Source: CAZJNX01 sp964547415 (GTDB lineage: Bacteria > Pseudomonadota > Alphaproteobacteria > Rhizobiales > Amorphaceae). From it: a stretch of 9,490 bases of DNA. Under the pieces are notes generated by a model. The model did not search any database and was not told where the DNA came from. It saw only the letters and a list, made by a program, of their open reading frames with translations. Location: contig CAZJNX010000186.1 of assembly GCA_964547415.1 (NCBI GenBank), positions 1-9,490 on the forward strand. Reading direction: 5' to 3'. Each line of letters opens with the position of its first letter. Position 1 is the stretch's first letter. The position numbers were made by a program, and so were the translations under genes. Below, one piece after another: positions 1-7,383 of the stretch.

Positions 1-182
1 GCCGGCTCGTCACCCGCCTCGATACGCCGCCCTTTCAGCCCCGCGTCACCCACGTTCCGACATAGCTCGGGCAGGTCCCGCGCGCGGCGGAACGCATCGC
101 CGTCGCCGACGGCGGCCACCGGCGCAGTGGCGCCGAGCACGCCGATGCCGGGCGTCGACACCAGCCGGTTCGCGGCATCGTC
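1..182 (-). pseudogene. IS110-family transposase remnant (Transposase_20 region), cut by left window edge
   Basis: Read on the minus strand in the frame that starts at 380, residues from about 67 onward carry the pattern ANRLVSTPGIGVLGATAP, then VAAVGDGDAFRRARDLP. This is the conserved C-terminal Transposase_20 stretch of IS110-family recombinases (usual form: R-L-x-x-I-P-G-I-G-x-x-x-A-T-A-L-x-A, then G-D-x-x-x-F-x-x-x-R-D-L). The following block, GLKGRRIEAGDEP, resembles an eroded G-G-K-x-R-L-G-x-I-x-x-x-G-D. The N-terminal RuvC-like catalytic domain of IS110 is absent; the sequence immediately before is IS3-like instead. The frame has no stop down to base 1. Seen directly: motifs and continuous frame. 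Inferred: a dead fragment of an IS110 element joined to other IS debris by deletion or recombination. Confidence 0.72.
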
Positions 183-202
183 CGCGTGGGCGTGCGCCGC
201 GA

Positions 203-380
203 GGTCCCCGTCCCGGTCGTCCTCCGGCCGGCTCTTCAGCGAGGCCGCGCCGGCCGACAGGCAGCTGTCCCGCGGGCCGCTCAGCGCGGCCGCGGTGACG
301 CCGAGTTCCCGACTGACCAACTCCAGGTCCTCGCCGCGCAGGACCCGCAGCACGACCTCCCGTGTCCTGTGCGCCGACAT
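203..380 (-). pseudogene. IS3-type OrfA transposase N-terminal remnant, fused in frame to IS110 fragment
   Basis: An ATG at 380-378 opens a frame beginning MSAHRTREVVLRVLRGEDLE, followed by LVSRELGVTAAALSGPRDSC. This is the N-terminal helix-turn-helix region typical of IS3-family OrfA proteins (usual form ...R-E-A-V-L-R-L-L-R-G-E-x-L-E-x-V-S-R-E-L-G-V-T-x-A-x-L-S-G-W-R-D). The Trp usual in the G-W-R-D motif is Pro here, a sign of decay. Similarity continues through the RPEDD block to about residue 59 and then stops; the leucine-zipper region and OrfB are missing. The frame continues without a stop into IS110-like sequence, so the product, if made, would be a chimera of at least 126 residues. 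No clear Shine-Dalgarno precedes the ATG. Family assignment is fairly secure; loss of function is inferred from truncation. Confidence 0.7.
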
Positions 381-538
381 GCGCCGCCGACGCCGCGCGG
401 CGGCCACGCCGTCGCCAGCGTGATCGGCGCGCGCCGACGCGCCCGCCCTGGTGCTCCATTCGTCCGTCATGGCTCCTCCTCTCGGGAGCCGCATAAGCCC
501 AAATCAGTGTCTCAAGAAACGGTACACCGGGGACTGCG

Positions 539-1301
539 CGCCTTCTGGCCATCGCCGATGCGCTGGACGGGATGAGCCGGAAGGCGGCAGCGGAAGCGGC
601 CGGAATGGATCGGCAAACGCTTCGGGCTGGATCCACCCTCACGACGAGGCAGGGGGCGAAGGGCTCCGGGACAAGCCGAGGAGCGGCCGGCCGGCCCGGC
701 TCACCGAGGCTGAGAAGGCCGCCTTCAAGGCGCCGATCCTGCGCGGACCCGATCCCGAGCGCGAGGGCGTGTCGAGCTCGCGCATCGAGGATCCGTGCCG
801 GCTCGCAAAGGAGCTCTTCGGCGTGGCCGATCGGGAGAGTGGCATGCTGAAGCTGGGGAAGTCGCCCGGTCCTTCCTGGCAGAAGACTCGTTCGCGCCAC
901 CCCGGGGCCGATCCGACGCAGGCAAGGGCGTTCAAGAAGGGGGGCTGGCAAACAAGGTAAACGAGGTGATCCGGGCGCGGCCCGGCCCAAAGGTCCAGCC
1001 GTGGTTCATGGACGAGGCGGGACTCGGGCAGAAGGGTCGCAACGGGCGGGTCTGGTTCGAGCGTGGGCGGCGCCCGGCCGTCCTCATCGACAGGCGCCAC
1101 AGATGGGCCTCCATCCACGGTGCCGTGCGTCCTGGCACCGATGACGCCTTCGCACTGGTGGTGCCGAAAGTCCCGACGGACGCGATGAGCCTTTTCCTCG
1201 AGCACTTCGCACGCTCGCTGCCGCCGGACGTCCACGCCGTCCTCCTCCTCGACCAGGCGGGATGGCATCTCGCAAACGACCTCGAGATCCCGGACGACCC
1301 G
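539..1301 (+). pseudogene. IS630-family transposase (DDE_3), frameshifted and 3'-truncated
   Basis: Three plus-strand segments in successive frames rebuild one IS630 transposase. Segment 1 (about 539-625) reads RLLAIADALDGMSRK, then AAAEAAGMDRQTLR, an HTH. Segment 2 (about 625-942) reads GWIHPHDEAGGEGLRDKPRS, then GRPARLTEAEKAAFKAPILR, LRGPDPEREGVSS and PSWQKTRSRHPGADP, ending AFKKG. Segment 3 (942-1301) reads GLANKVNEVIRARPGPKVQ, then WFMDEAGLGQKGRNGRVWFE and HAVLLLDQAGWHLANDLEIP. The first catalytic Asp lies in WFMDEA (codon 1011-1013) and the second in LLLDQAGWH (codon 1251-1253). The third acidic residue, in the usual N-P-V-E motif, is missing because similarity ends near 1300. Shift 1 fits loss of one base (GAC-TGG reduced to GC-TGG near 625); shift 2 is at a run of six G (939-944). 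The N-terminal 20-30 residues are not recognisable, so the original start is uncertain. Confidence 0.85.
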
Positions 1302-1303
1302 AG

Positions 1304-1703
1304 CGTCCAGCGCGCGTCCAGGTCCTCTTGGCGCAGCTTCGCCGGATGCCCCGCCCTTTCCCACCCGCTCGCGGAAGATCCGGATCGTCTTCGCGCCGGG
1401 CGCCTTGTCGGCGAGACCCAGTCCGAAAAAGCGCATGGAGGATGGGCGGTCGTCGATCCTGAAGTCGGCGCGGTCGTCCGACAGGTTGCTCGCCGCCTGG
1501 ATGACCGGGATCTCGAGCATCATGACGGCACCAGACGGCGGCCGCCCGTCCTTCGCCCGGTCGCGGTAGCCAACCGCCGCCTCGAGCTCGGCCCGCAACC
1601 TCTCGAAATCGACGACCTTCGCGAACGCCTCCAGCGGGTCCCCGCGATCACCGAACCGCGCCGGCCGCTCCGCCACGGCCCGGCCCCCCGGATGTCCGCG
1701 CAT
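1304..1703 (-). pseudogene. IS5-family transposase remnant: 5' end intact, internal deletion, 3' end lost
   Basis: On the minus strand an ATG at 1703-1701 follows GGAGGG with six bases between, a good ribosome-binding site. The protein starts MRGHPGGRAVAERPARFGDR and continues with GDPLEAFAKVVDFERLRAEL, GYRDRAKDGRPPSGAVMMLE, NLSDDRADFRIDDRPSSMRF and LGLADKAPGAKTIRIFRERV. This is the IS5-type N-terminus (usual form: F-x-D-R-L-S-F-x-R-F-x-G-L, P-D-x-x-T-I-x-x-F-R-E). After about 1350 the family match jumps, in another frame, to AKLRQEDLDARWT (1342-1304), which normally lies well downstream, so an internal segment carrying a catalytic Asp has been deleted. Similarity ends at 1304, where IS630 sequence of opposite strand begins. 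The left terminal inverted repeat may lie around 1745-1780 (CTCGAAAAACCCTGG on the minus strand), but no partner end is present to prove it. Non-functional. Confidence 0.82.
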
Positions 1704-1823
1704 CGCTTGCCCTCCACCAGCCATCGTCGATGCCATCCGCTTCGCCAGGGTTTTTCGAGGCGTTCAGCTCCCACCGCGCCGACAGACAGGGGGGGATCCT
1801 TCGCCATGACAGGTGAACGGCGG

Positions 1824-1837
1824 CCGGTCGCGACCGG
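1824..1837. repeat. 14-base perfect palindrome just past the comM stop
   Basis: CCGGTCGCGACCGG is a perfect inverted repeat, 13 bases beyond the comM stop codon on the minus strand. It could form a short GC hairpin at the end of the comM transcript, but no T-run follows it on either strand, so calling it an intrinsic terminator is not justified. In such GC-rich DNA, short palindromes also arise by chance. Confidence 0.35.
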
Positions 1838-1850
1838 GCGGCGGCGCCCG

Positions 1851-3368
1851 TCACATGAGCTGGCGGCCGGCCGTGCGGTAGGAGAGGGCCTCGGCGATGT
1901 GGTCCCGGTCGACCTCGGCGGTGCCGGCGAGGTCGGCGATGGTGCGGGCGACCTTCAGGATCCGGTGGTAGCCGCGGGCCGAAAAGCCCATCGCCTCGGA
2001 GGCGCGGCGCAACAGGTCGAGGGCGGCCGGGCGCGGCGCGGCCGCCCGCTCCACCGAGGCGGTGGGACAGGCCGCGTTGGTGCGAACCCCGCTCGCCTCG
2101 CCCGCGTAGCGCTCCGCCTGGCGCTCCCGTGCGAGGCGCACGCGCCCGGCCACCTCGGCCGAGCCCTCGCCGGGCGGCAGCGACAGGTCGGACGCGGAGA
2201 CCGCCGCCACCTCGATGCGGATGTCCATCCGGTCCAGGAGGGGGCCGGAGACGCGCGCCTGGTAGTCGCCCGCGCACCGCTCGCCCCGCCGGCAGGTGTG
2301 GCCCGGCTCCCCGTGGCGGCCGCACCGGCACGGGTTCATGGCCGCCACCAGCTGGAACCGCGCCGGGTAGGTGACCCGGTGGTTGGCGCGGGCGATGACG
2401 GCGCTCGCCGTCTCCAGCGGCTCGCGCAGGGCGTCGAGCACCTGGGGCGTGAACTCGGGCAGCTCGTCGAGAAAGAGGACCCCGCAGTGGGCCATCGACA
2501 CCTCGCCCGGCCGGGCACGGCTGCCGCCGCCGATCATCGCCGCCATGGAGGCGGAATGGTGGGGCGCGCGGAAGGGCTTGCGCTCCGACAGCGCCCCGTC
2601 CGGCAATTCGCCCGCGATGGAGTGGACCATCGACACCTCGACGAGCTCGGCCGCCGAGAGCGGCGGCAGCACCGTCGGCAGCCGCTCGGCCAGCATGGAC
2701 TTGCCCGCGCCGGGCGGACCCACCATGAGGAGGTTGTGCCCTCCCGCCGCCGCCACCTCGAGGGCCCGCTTGGCCGTCTCCTGGCCGCGCACGTCCGACA
2801 GGTCCTTCGCGAACGGGCTCTCGCCGTGGATGCGGGGCGCGGGGCGGGCGAGGAGCTGGCGGCCGAGGAAGTGGTTGACGACCGCGACGAGGCTGTCGGG
2901 GGCGAGGATCGGCAAGTCGTCCGACGCCCAGGCCGCCTCCGCCCCGCAGGCCGCCGGGCACACGATCCCCTTGCCGAGGGCGCTCGCCCCGATCGCGGCC
3001 GGCAGCGCCCCGTTCACCGGCGCGATCCGCCCGTCGAGGCCGAGCTCGCCGAAGACGACGTACTCGGCGAGCTCCTCCGCCGGCAGCACGCCCATGGCCG
3101 CCATCACCCCGAGGGCGATCGGCAGGTCGTAGTGGCTGCCCTCCTTCGGCAGGTCCGCCGGCGCGAGGTTCACCACGATCCGCTTGGCCGGCAGGGCGAG
3201 GCCGGAGGCGAGGAGGGCCGAGCGCACCCGCTCCCGGCTCTCCCCCACCGCCTTGTCGGCGAGGCCCACGACCGAGAAGGCGACGGCGCCCGGACCCATC
3301 TGGACCTGGACGTCCACCGGAACCGCCTTCACGCCCTGGAAGGCGACGGTGGTGACGCGGCTGACCAT
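1851..3368 (-). CDS. comM: YifB/ComM family magnesium-chelatase-like AAA+ ATPase
   Basis: The product is 505 residues, the usual size for YifB/ComM. In Gram-negative bacteria ComM is a cytoplasmic hexameric AAA+ helicase that promotes branch migration when transformed DNA is integrated; in non-competent species the role is less clear. Residues 1-170 form the ChlI N-terminal domain, with VGLADKAVGESRERVRSAL near 34-52 and KRIVVNLAPADLPKEGSHYD at 62-81. The Walker A motif GPPGAGKS is at 217-224 and Walker B VLFLDE at 297-302. A four-cysteine cluster (C347, C349, C359, C365) follows MNP, and SGPLLDRMDI at 374-383 is the family's arginine-finger region. The C-terminal Mg_chelatase_C domain contains RGYHRILKVARTIADL. 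The ATG at 3368 is chosen because AGGAG lies six bases upstream and the MVSRV start matches the family; an in-frame ATG eight codons earlier lacks this support. The gene looks intact and is transcribed alone, toward the IS debris. Confidence 0.95.
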   Translation of the reverse strand: MVSRVTTVAFQGVKAVPVDVQVQMGPGAVAFSVVGLADKAVGESRERVRSALLASGLALPAKRIVVNLAPADLPKEGSHYDLPIALGVMAAMGVLPAEELAEYVVFGELGLDGRIAPVNGALPAAIGASALGKGIVCPAACGAEAAWASDDLPILAPDSLVAVVNHFLGRQLLARPAPRIHGESPFAKDLSDVRGQETAKRALEVAAAGGHNLLMVGPPGAGKSMLAERLPTVLPPLSAAELVEVSMVHSIAGELPDGALSERKPFRAPHHSASMAAMIGGGSRARPGEVSMAHCGVLFLDELPEFTPQVLDALREPLETASAVIARANHRVTYPARFQLVAAMNPCRCGRHGEPGHTCRRGERCAGDYQARVSGPLLDRMDIRIEVAAVSASDLSLPPGEGSAEVAGRVRLARERQAERYAGEASGVRTNAACPTASVERAAAPRPAALDLLRRASEAMGFSARGYHRILKVARTIADLAGTAEVDRDHIAEALSYRTAGRQLM

Positions 3369-3395
3369 GGCGTGCTCCTTCCGCTCTTGCAACCG

Positions 3396-3424
3396 AGAGT
3401 AGATAAGCCGGCCGGCAATGTCAA
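3396..3424 (-). promoter_or_regulatory. Putative sigma70-type promoter of comM
   Basis: On the minus strand a perfect -35 box TTGACA (3424-3419) is followed, after exactly 17 bases, by TACTCT (3401-3396), a partial match to the -10 consensus. Transcription would start about 20 bases upstream of the comM ATG. The spacer contains the 10-base palindrome GCCGGCCGGC (3416-3407), which could be an operator or simply GC-rich sequence. This short stretch is clearly more AT-rich than its surroundings, supporting a promoter role. Confidence 0.6.
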
Positions 3425-3747
3425 GAACGGTTGCGGAACATTCTCCAAACGGAGTGGCGACGCCTCCGTCACGCGCCGAGGATCACGTGTTCCCGCGTCC
3501 CACGATCGGCAGGTGTCCGTCGGGAAGGACGTGGGGCTCGTCCGCCCGCGTCCGCATGTGGGCGGCCGTCCCGGGGCCGCGGCGTCAAGACGTCGGGCGG
3601 GGCGGGACGGCGGGCGGCGGATGCCGGTCCCGTCGATCGTCCGCACGCGCCTCCACCGGACGGTCGGCCGCCCTGGCCGGCGGGGCGAGGCCGCTCAGGA
3701 AGGCGGCGGGTGTTGCGCGGCGGCGCGGTCCGTGCTGAGGGGAGGGG

Positions 3748-3761
3748 GCGCCGGCCGGCGC
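3748..3761. repeat. 14-base perfect palindrome in the leader of the MAPEG gene
   Basis: GCGCCGGCCGGCGC is a perfect inverted repeat ending 34 bases before the MAPEG start codon. It is preceded by a purine stretch of mostly G (3738-3748) and followed after about ten bases by CCCCCC (3774-3779), so an extended stem is possible. It could be an operator or a leader hairpin just ahead of the ribosome-binding site; chance is a real alternative at this GC content. Confidence 0.35.
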
Positions 3762-3795
3762 GTCCTCGATCGTCCCCCCGAAAGGATGGTGCGCG

Positions 3796-4185
3796 ATGCC
3801 CCTCGAAGTTGAGGTCCTCGGCTGGGCGACGCTGCTCGCCGTCGTCCAGCTCTTCCTCTACGCGGTGCCCGCCAACCTCCAGCTCGGCGTCTCCTACACC
3901 GCTGGCCCCCGCGACGAGCGGCGCGAGCTCACCGGCGCCGCCGCCCGCCTCCAGCGCGCCTTCCTCAACCACGTGGAGGGCCTCGTCCTGTTCACGGCCG
4001 CCGTCGTGGTCGTCGTCCTGGGCGATGCCGCCTCGCCCGTGACAGGGGCCTGCGCGATCGCCTACCTTGCCGCCCGCGTCGCGTACGTGCCGGCCTATGC
4101 CCTCGGCGTTCCGTACCTCAGGTCCGCCATCTGGGCCGTCGGCTTCCTCGCGACCGTCCTCATGGTCGTCCTCGCCCTCCTGTGA
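3796..4185 (+). CDS. MAPEG-family integral membrane protein
   Basis: A 129-residue hydrophobic protein with four likely membrane helices (about 6-28, 62-78, 82-102, 109-129), the normal size and fold of MAPEG (membrane-associated eicosanoid/glutathione metabolism) proteins. The family signature is visible as RLQRAFLNHVEGLVLF (51-66), with R54, N58 and E61 in the R-x-x-x-N-x-x-E arrangement that forms the glutathione-binding and catalytic region in characterised eukaryotic members. A later RVAYVPAYALGVPYLRS block also fits. Bacterial MAPEG proteins mostly lack a proven substrate, so glutathione-dependent activity is possible but not shown. The start is supported by AAGGA upstream, with a rather long gap of about ten bases. 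It is the first of four same-strand genes, ending 25 bases before the next. Confidence 0.88.
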   Translation: MPLEVEVLGWATLLAVVQLFLYAVPANLQLGVSYTAGPRDERRELTGAAARLQRAFLNHVEGLVLFTAAVVVVVLGDAASPVTGACAIAYLAARVAYVPAYALGVPYLRSAIWAVGFLATVLMVVLALL

Positions 4186-4210
4186 GGGCCGGGCCACAGG
4201 AGCGAGACCC

Positions 4211-4648
4211 ATGGCCGACGCCGGAACCCCGCCCGAGCGCCCCCGCCGCCCCGTCCTCGTTTGGGTGATCGTCGCCTACATCTTCCTTTCTGCGGCCTGG
4301 ACGCTGGCGGCCGCCTTCCTCCTCCTCACCGGCGGCGAGGGCGCACCCGCGAGCGCGGAGCTCGCAGCCGTCCGCGAGACGGTGGGGCCGGTCGACCTCC
4401 TGTTCATGGTCGTCCTCGTCGTCCTCAACCTGTTCGCGGCCGTCGCCCTCTTCCGCCTGAAGCGCCGCGCGGTGACGCTGTTCGCCGCCGTCCTCGGCGT
4501 GACGCTCCTCAACCAGGTGTGGCTGTTCATCTTCCGCATGGAGCTCGTCGCCGCGCAAGGCCCCTTCGTCGGAATCGTCGGGCTCGTCCTGCCGCTCTTG
4601 TTCCTCTACTACGCCTACCGCCTGGAGCGGCGGGGCATCCTCGCCTGA
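4211..4648 (+). CDS. Four-helix integral membrane protein of unknown function
   Basis: A 145-residue protein. A short cytoplasmic-looking proline/arginine-rich N-terminus (PPERPRRP) precedes four hydrophobic segments at about 15-39, 61-82, 88-108 and 117-137. A basic FRLKRR stretch between helices 2 and 3 and the YRLERR end suggest both termini are cytoplasmic. No catalytic motif or named family is recognised. AGGAG lies eight bases upstream of the ATG, supporting the start. It sits 25 bases after the MAPEG gene and 26 before the SDR gene, so it is probably co-transcribed with both. Similar small multi-helix proteins occur between sucB and lpdA genes in related bacteria as I recall, but that is memory and not evidence from this sequence. 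Confidence 0.8.
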   Translation: MADAGTPPERPRRPVLVWVIVAYIFLSAAWTLAAAFLLLTGGEGAPASAELAAVRETVGPVDLLFMVVLVVLNLFAAVALFRLKRRAVTLFAAVLGVTLLNQVWLFIFRMELVAAQGPFVGIVGLVLPLLFLYYAYRLERRGILA

Positions 4649-4674
4649 GCCGCGCGAACCACGGGAAGGGTCCG

Positions 4675-5433
4675 ATGCACGACGACGTGGTCCTCGTCAC
4701 CGGGGCAAGCCGGGGGATCGGCGCGGCCGTCGCCCGGCGCCTCGCCGCCGCCGGCCGCCCGGTGGTCGTCAACTACGCCCGCAGCGCGGGGGCCGCCGAG
4801 GCGCTCGTGGAGGAGATCCGCGCGGGCGGCGGCGCGGCGACGGCGGTCCGCGCCGACGTCGCGGAGGAGGGCGAGGTGATGGCCCTCTACGAGGCGGTGG
4901 ACCGGTTCGGCCGCCTCGGCGGGCTCGTCAACAACGCGGGGATCCTGGATCTCGCCGCCCGCCTCGACGGGATGGACGGGGCGCGGCTGAAGCGCGTCAT
5001 CGCCGTCAACCTGTTCGGGGCGATGACGGTGGCCCGCGAGGCGGTGAAGCGGATGTCGACCCGCCACGGCGGCAGGGGCGGGGCGATCGTGAACCTGTCG
5101 TCCGTCGCCGCCGTCCTCGGCGCGCCGTCCGTGTTCGTGGACTACGCCGCGACGAAGGGGGCGATCGAGACCTTCACCGTCGGCCTCGCCCAGGAGGTGG
5201 CGGCGGAAGGGATCCGCGTCACCGCCGTCCGCCCGGGCATCATCGACACCGAGATCCACGCGGGCACCGGCGTGCCGGACCGGGTGCAGGCGGTGCGCGA
5301 CCAGATCCCGGCCTGCCGGGAGGGCTCTGCCGACGAGGTGGCGGCGGCCATCTGCTGGCTCCTGTCGGAGGAGGCGTCCTACAGCCACGGCGCGATCCTC
5401 GACGTGGCGGGCGGACGCGGCGCCACGGCTTGA
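4675..5433 (+). CDS. Short-chain dehydrogenase/reductase, YgfF-like
   Basis: A 252-residue classical SDR, cytosolic, expected to oxidise or reduce a carbonyl/alcohol with NAD(P). The Rossmann motif TGASRGIG is at 9-16 and NNAG at 86-89. The catalytic residues are N112, S143, Y157 and K161 (DYAATKGA). The block AIVNLSSVAAVLGAPSVFVD leading to Y157, then VAAEGIRVTAVRPGIIDTEI and AAAICWLLSEEASYSHGAIL, matches the layout of E. coli YgfF better than FabG: the Ser-to-Tyr spacing is 14 and the E-I-H-A segment is shared. Substrate is unknown; annotation as glucose 1-dehydrogenase would be unsupported. GGAAGGG close upstream of the ATG supports the start. It lies between the membrane-protein gene and lpdA. 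Confidence 0.93.
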   Translation: MHDDVVLVTGASRGIGAAVARRLAAAGRPVVVNYARSAGAAEALVEEIRAGGGAATAVRADVAEEGEVMALYEAVDRFGRLGGLVNNAGILDLAARLDGMDGARLKRVIAVNLFGAMTVAREAVKRMSTRHGGRGGAIVNLSSVAAVLGAPSVFVDYAATKGAIETFTVGLAQEVAAEGIRVTAVRPGIIDTEIHAGTGVPDRVQAVRDQIPACREGSADEVAAAICWLLSEEASYSHGAILDVAGGRGATA

Positions 5434-5509
5434 CGGGGCGGGCCCGCGGCCGCCATGTGTCCGCCGTCGGCATGAGCCCGAACGATCCATCCGGAGCCCG
5501 TTTCCTTCC

Positions 5510-6913
<1,404 letters not shown>

Positions 6914-7383
6914 GGCGGGTCACCGGCGCCGCGGCCTGGCCGGCGAAGGTCGGGCCGACCGATCTCGGTCGAGGGGTCTTCCGGTCGGCTCGGCGCGGCC
7001 GGACCGTGGGGATCTCCGGTCACGCCCGCGCGATCGACCGGCGTGCCCCGCGCCCCGCGAAACGCTTGCAGGCTGACCGGAAGGCCCTCGCGCTGCCCCT
7101 GGAAACGGGCCCGTGCAGACCGCCGTGTCGTGGCAGCCCGCCTTGTGCGTCGGACCGCCCGTGAGCCGCGCGATGCGACGGGAACGGCCGCTCGCACAGG
7201 CGCGCCGCCTGGCGGCGACCGGGGCGGCCCACGCCCGCTGCGCGAGGGCGCACTTGACGATGGTGCGATCGGCCGCGACGGTCCCAAGCGGCGGCGAAGG
7301 GCGCCGACGGGACTGGGGAAGGCTGGTCCTGGACGCCCGGCGGACCGGGCGGGGGCGGCGGCGAACGGCCAAGGCGGCGCTGG
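6914..7383. other. 470-base intergenic region, no recognised gene
   Basis: This stretch lies between the convergent lpdA and sulfotransferase genes. Near its left end are the overlapping palindromes at 6948-6970. Several open frames cross it on both strands, but their products are Arg/Pro/Ala/Gly-rich and show no motif I recognise. One minus-strand frame around 7140-7280 is slightly less biased (it contains TVAADRTIVKCALAQRAW) and might be a decayed gene, but I cannot assign it. No tRNA or T-run terminator is seen. Confidence 0.45.
6948..6970. repeat. Two overlapping palindromes downstream of lpdA
   Basis: GGTCGG-G-CCGACC (6948-6960) and GACCGA-TC-TCGGTC (6957-6970) are perfect inverted repeats that share the GACC at 6957-6960, so only one hairpin can form at a time. 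They begin 34 bases after the lpdA stop. No T-run follows, so they are not a classical intrinsic terminator; they could stabilise the 3' end of the mRNA or mark a Rho-dependent end. Confidence 0.4.

Larger units (their letters stand above)
3369..3795. other. 427-base intergenic region between divergent comM and MAPEG genes
   Basis: This region holds the comM promoter at its left end and the MAPEG leader at its right end. In between I find no protein with family signatures on either strand: the open frames here are Arg/Pro/Gly-rich and of the kind expected from random high-GC DNA. No tRNA-like or T-run terminator structure is visible. The right part carries a 14-base perfect palindrome (3748-3761). 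The promoter for the rightward genes should lie here, but no convincing -35/-10 pair stands out. Confidence 0.5.

Noticed and set aside
471..490. Inverted repeat GGCTCC / GGAGCC with an eight-base loop as an IS end or terminator
   Set aside because: Arms are only six bases, no T-run follows, and no matching terminal repeat was found elsewhere to define an IS end.
46..990. A 314-codon minus-strand frame
   Set aside because: It is out of frame with the IS3/IS110-like protein at its left end and antisense to the IS630 gene elsewhere; composition is Arg/Gly-rich with no motifs.
639..1736. A 365-codon minus-strand frame as one intact gene
   Set aside because: Only about 1350-1703 matches an IS5 transposase. 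The rest is antisense to the IS630 remnant and the motif downstream of 1342 is in a different frame, so it is a truncated pseudogene followed by shadow sequence.
1745..1780. Left terminal inverted repeat of the IS5 element
   Set aside because: The position and the CTCGAAAAACCCTGG sequence are suggestive, but the right end is missing, so neither the repeat nor a target duplication can be verified.
3418..3738. A plus-strand frame of 106 codons between comM and the MAPEG gene
   Set aside because: Arg/Ser/Gly-rich product, no ribosome-binding site, no motif; it looks like chance in GC-rich spacer.
795..3812. A plus-strand frame open for about 1005 codons
   Set aside because: Only its first part (942-1301) is real, being the third segment of the IS630 transposase. 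From about 1851 to 3368 it is antisense to comM and shows the His/Arg/Gly-rich composition typical of frames opposite high-GC genes.
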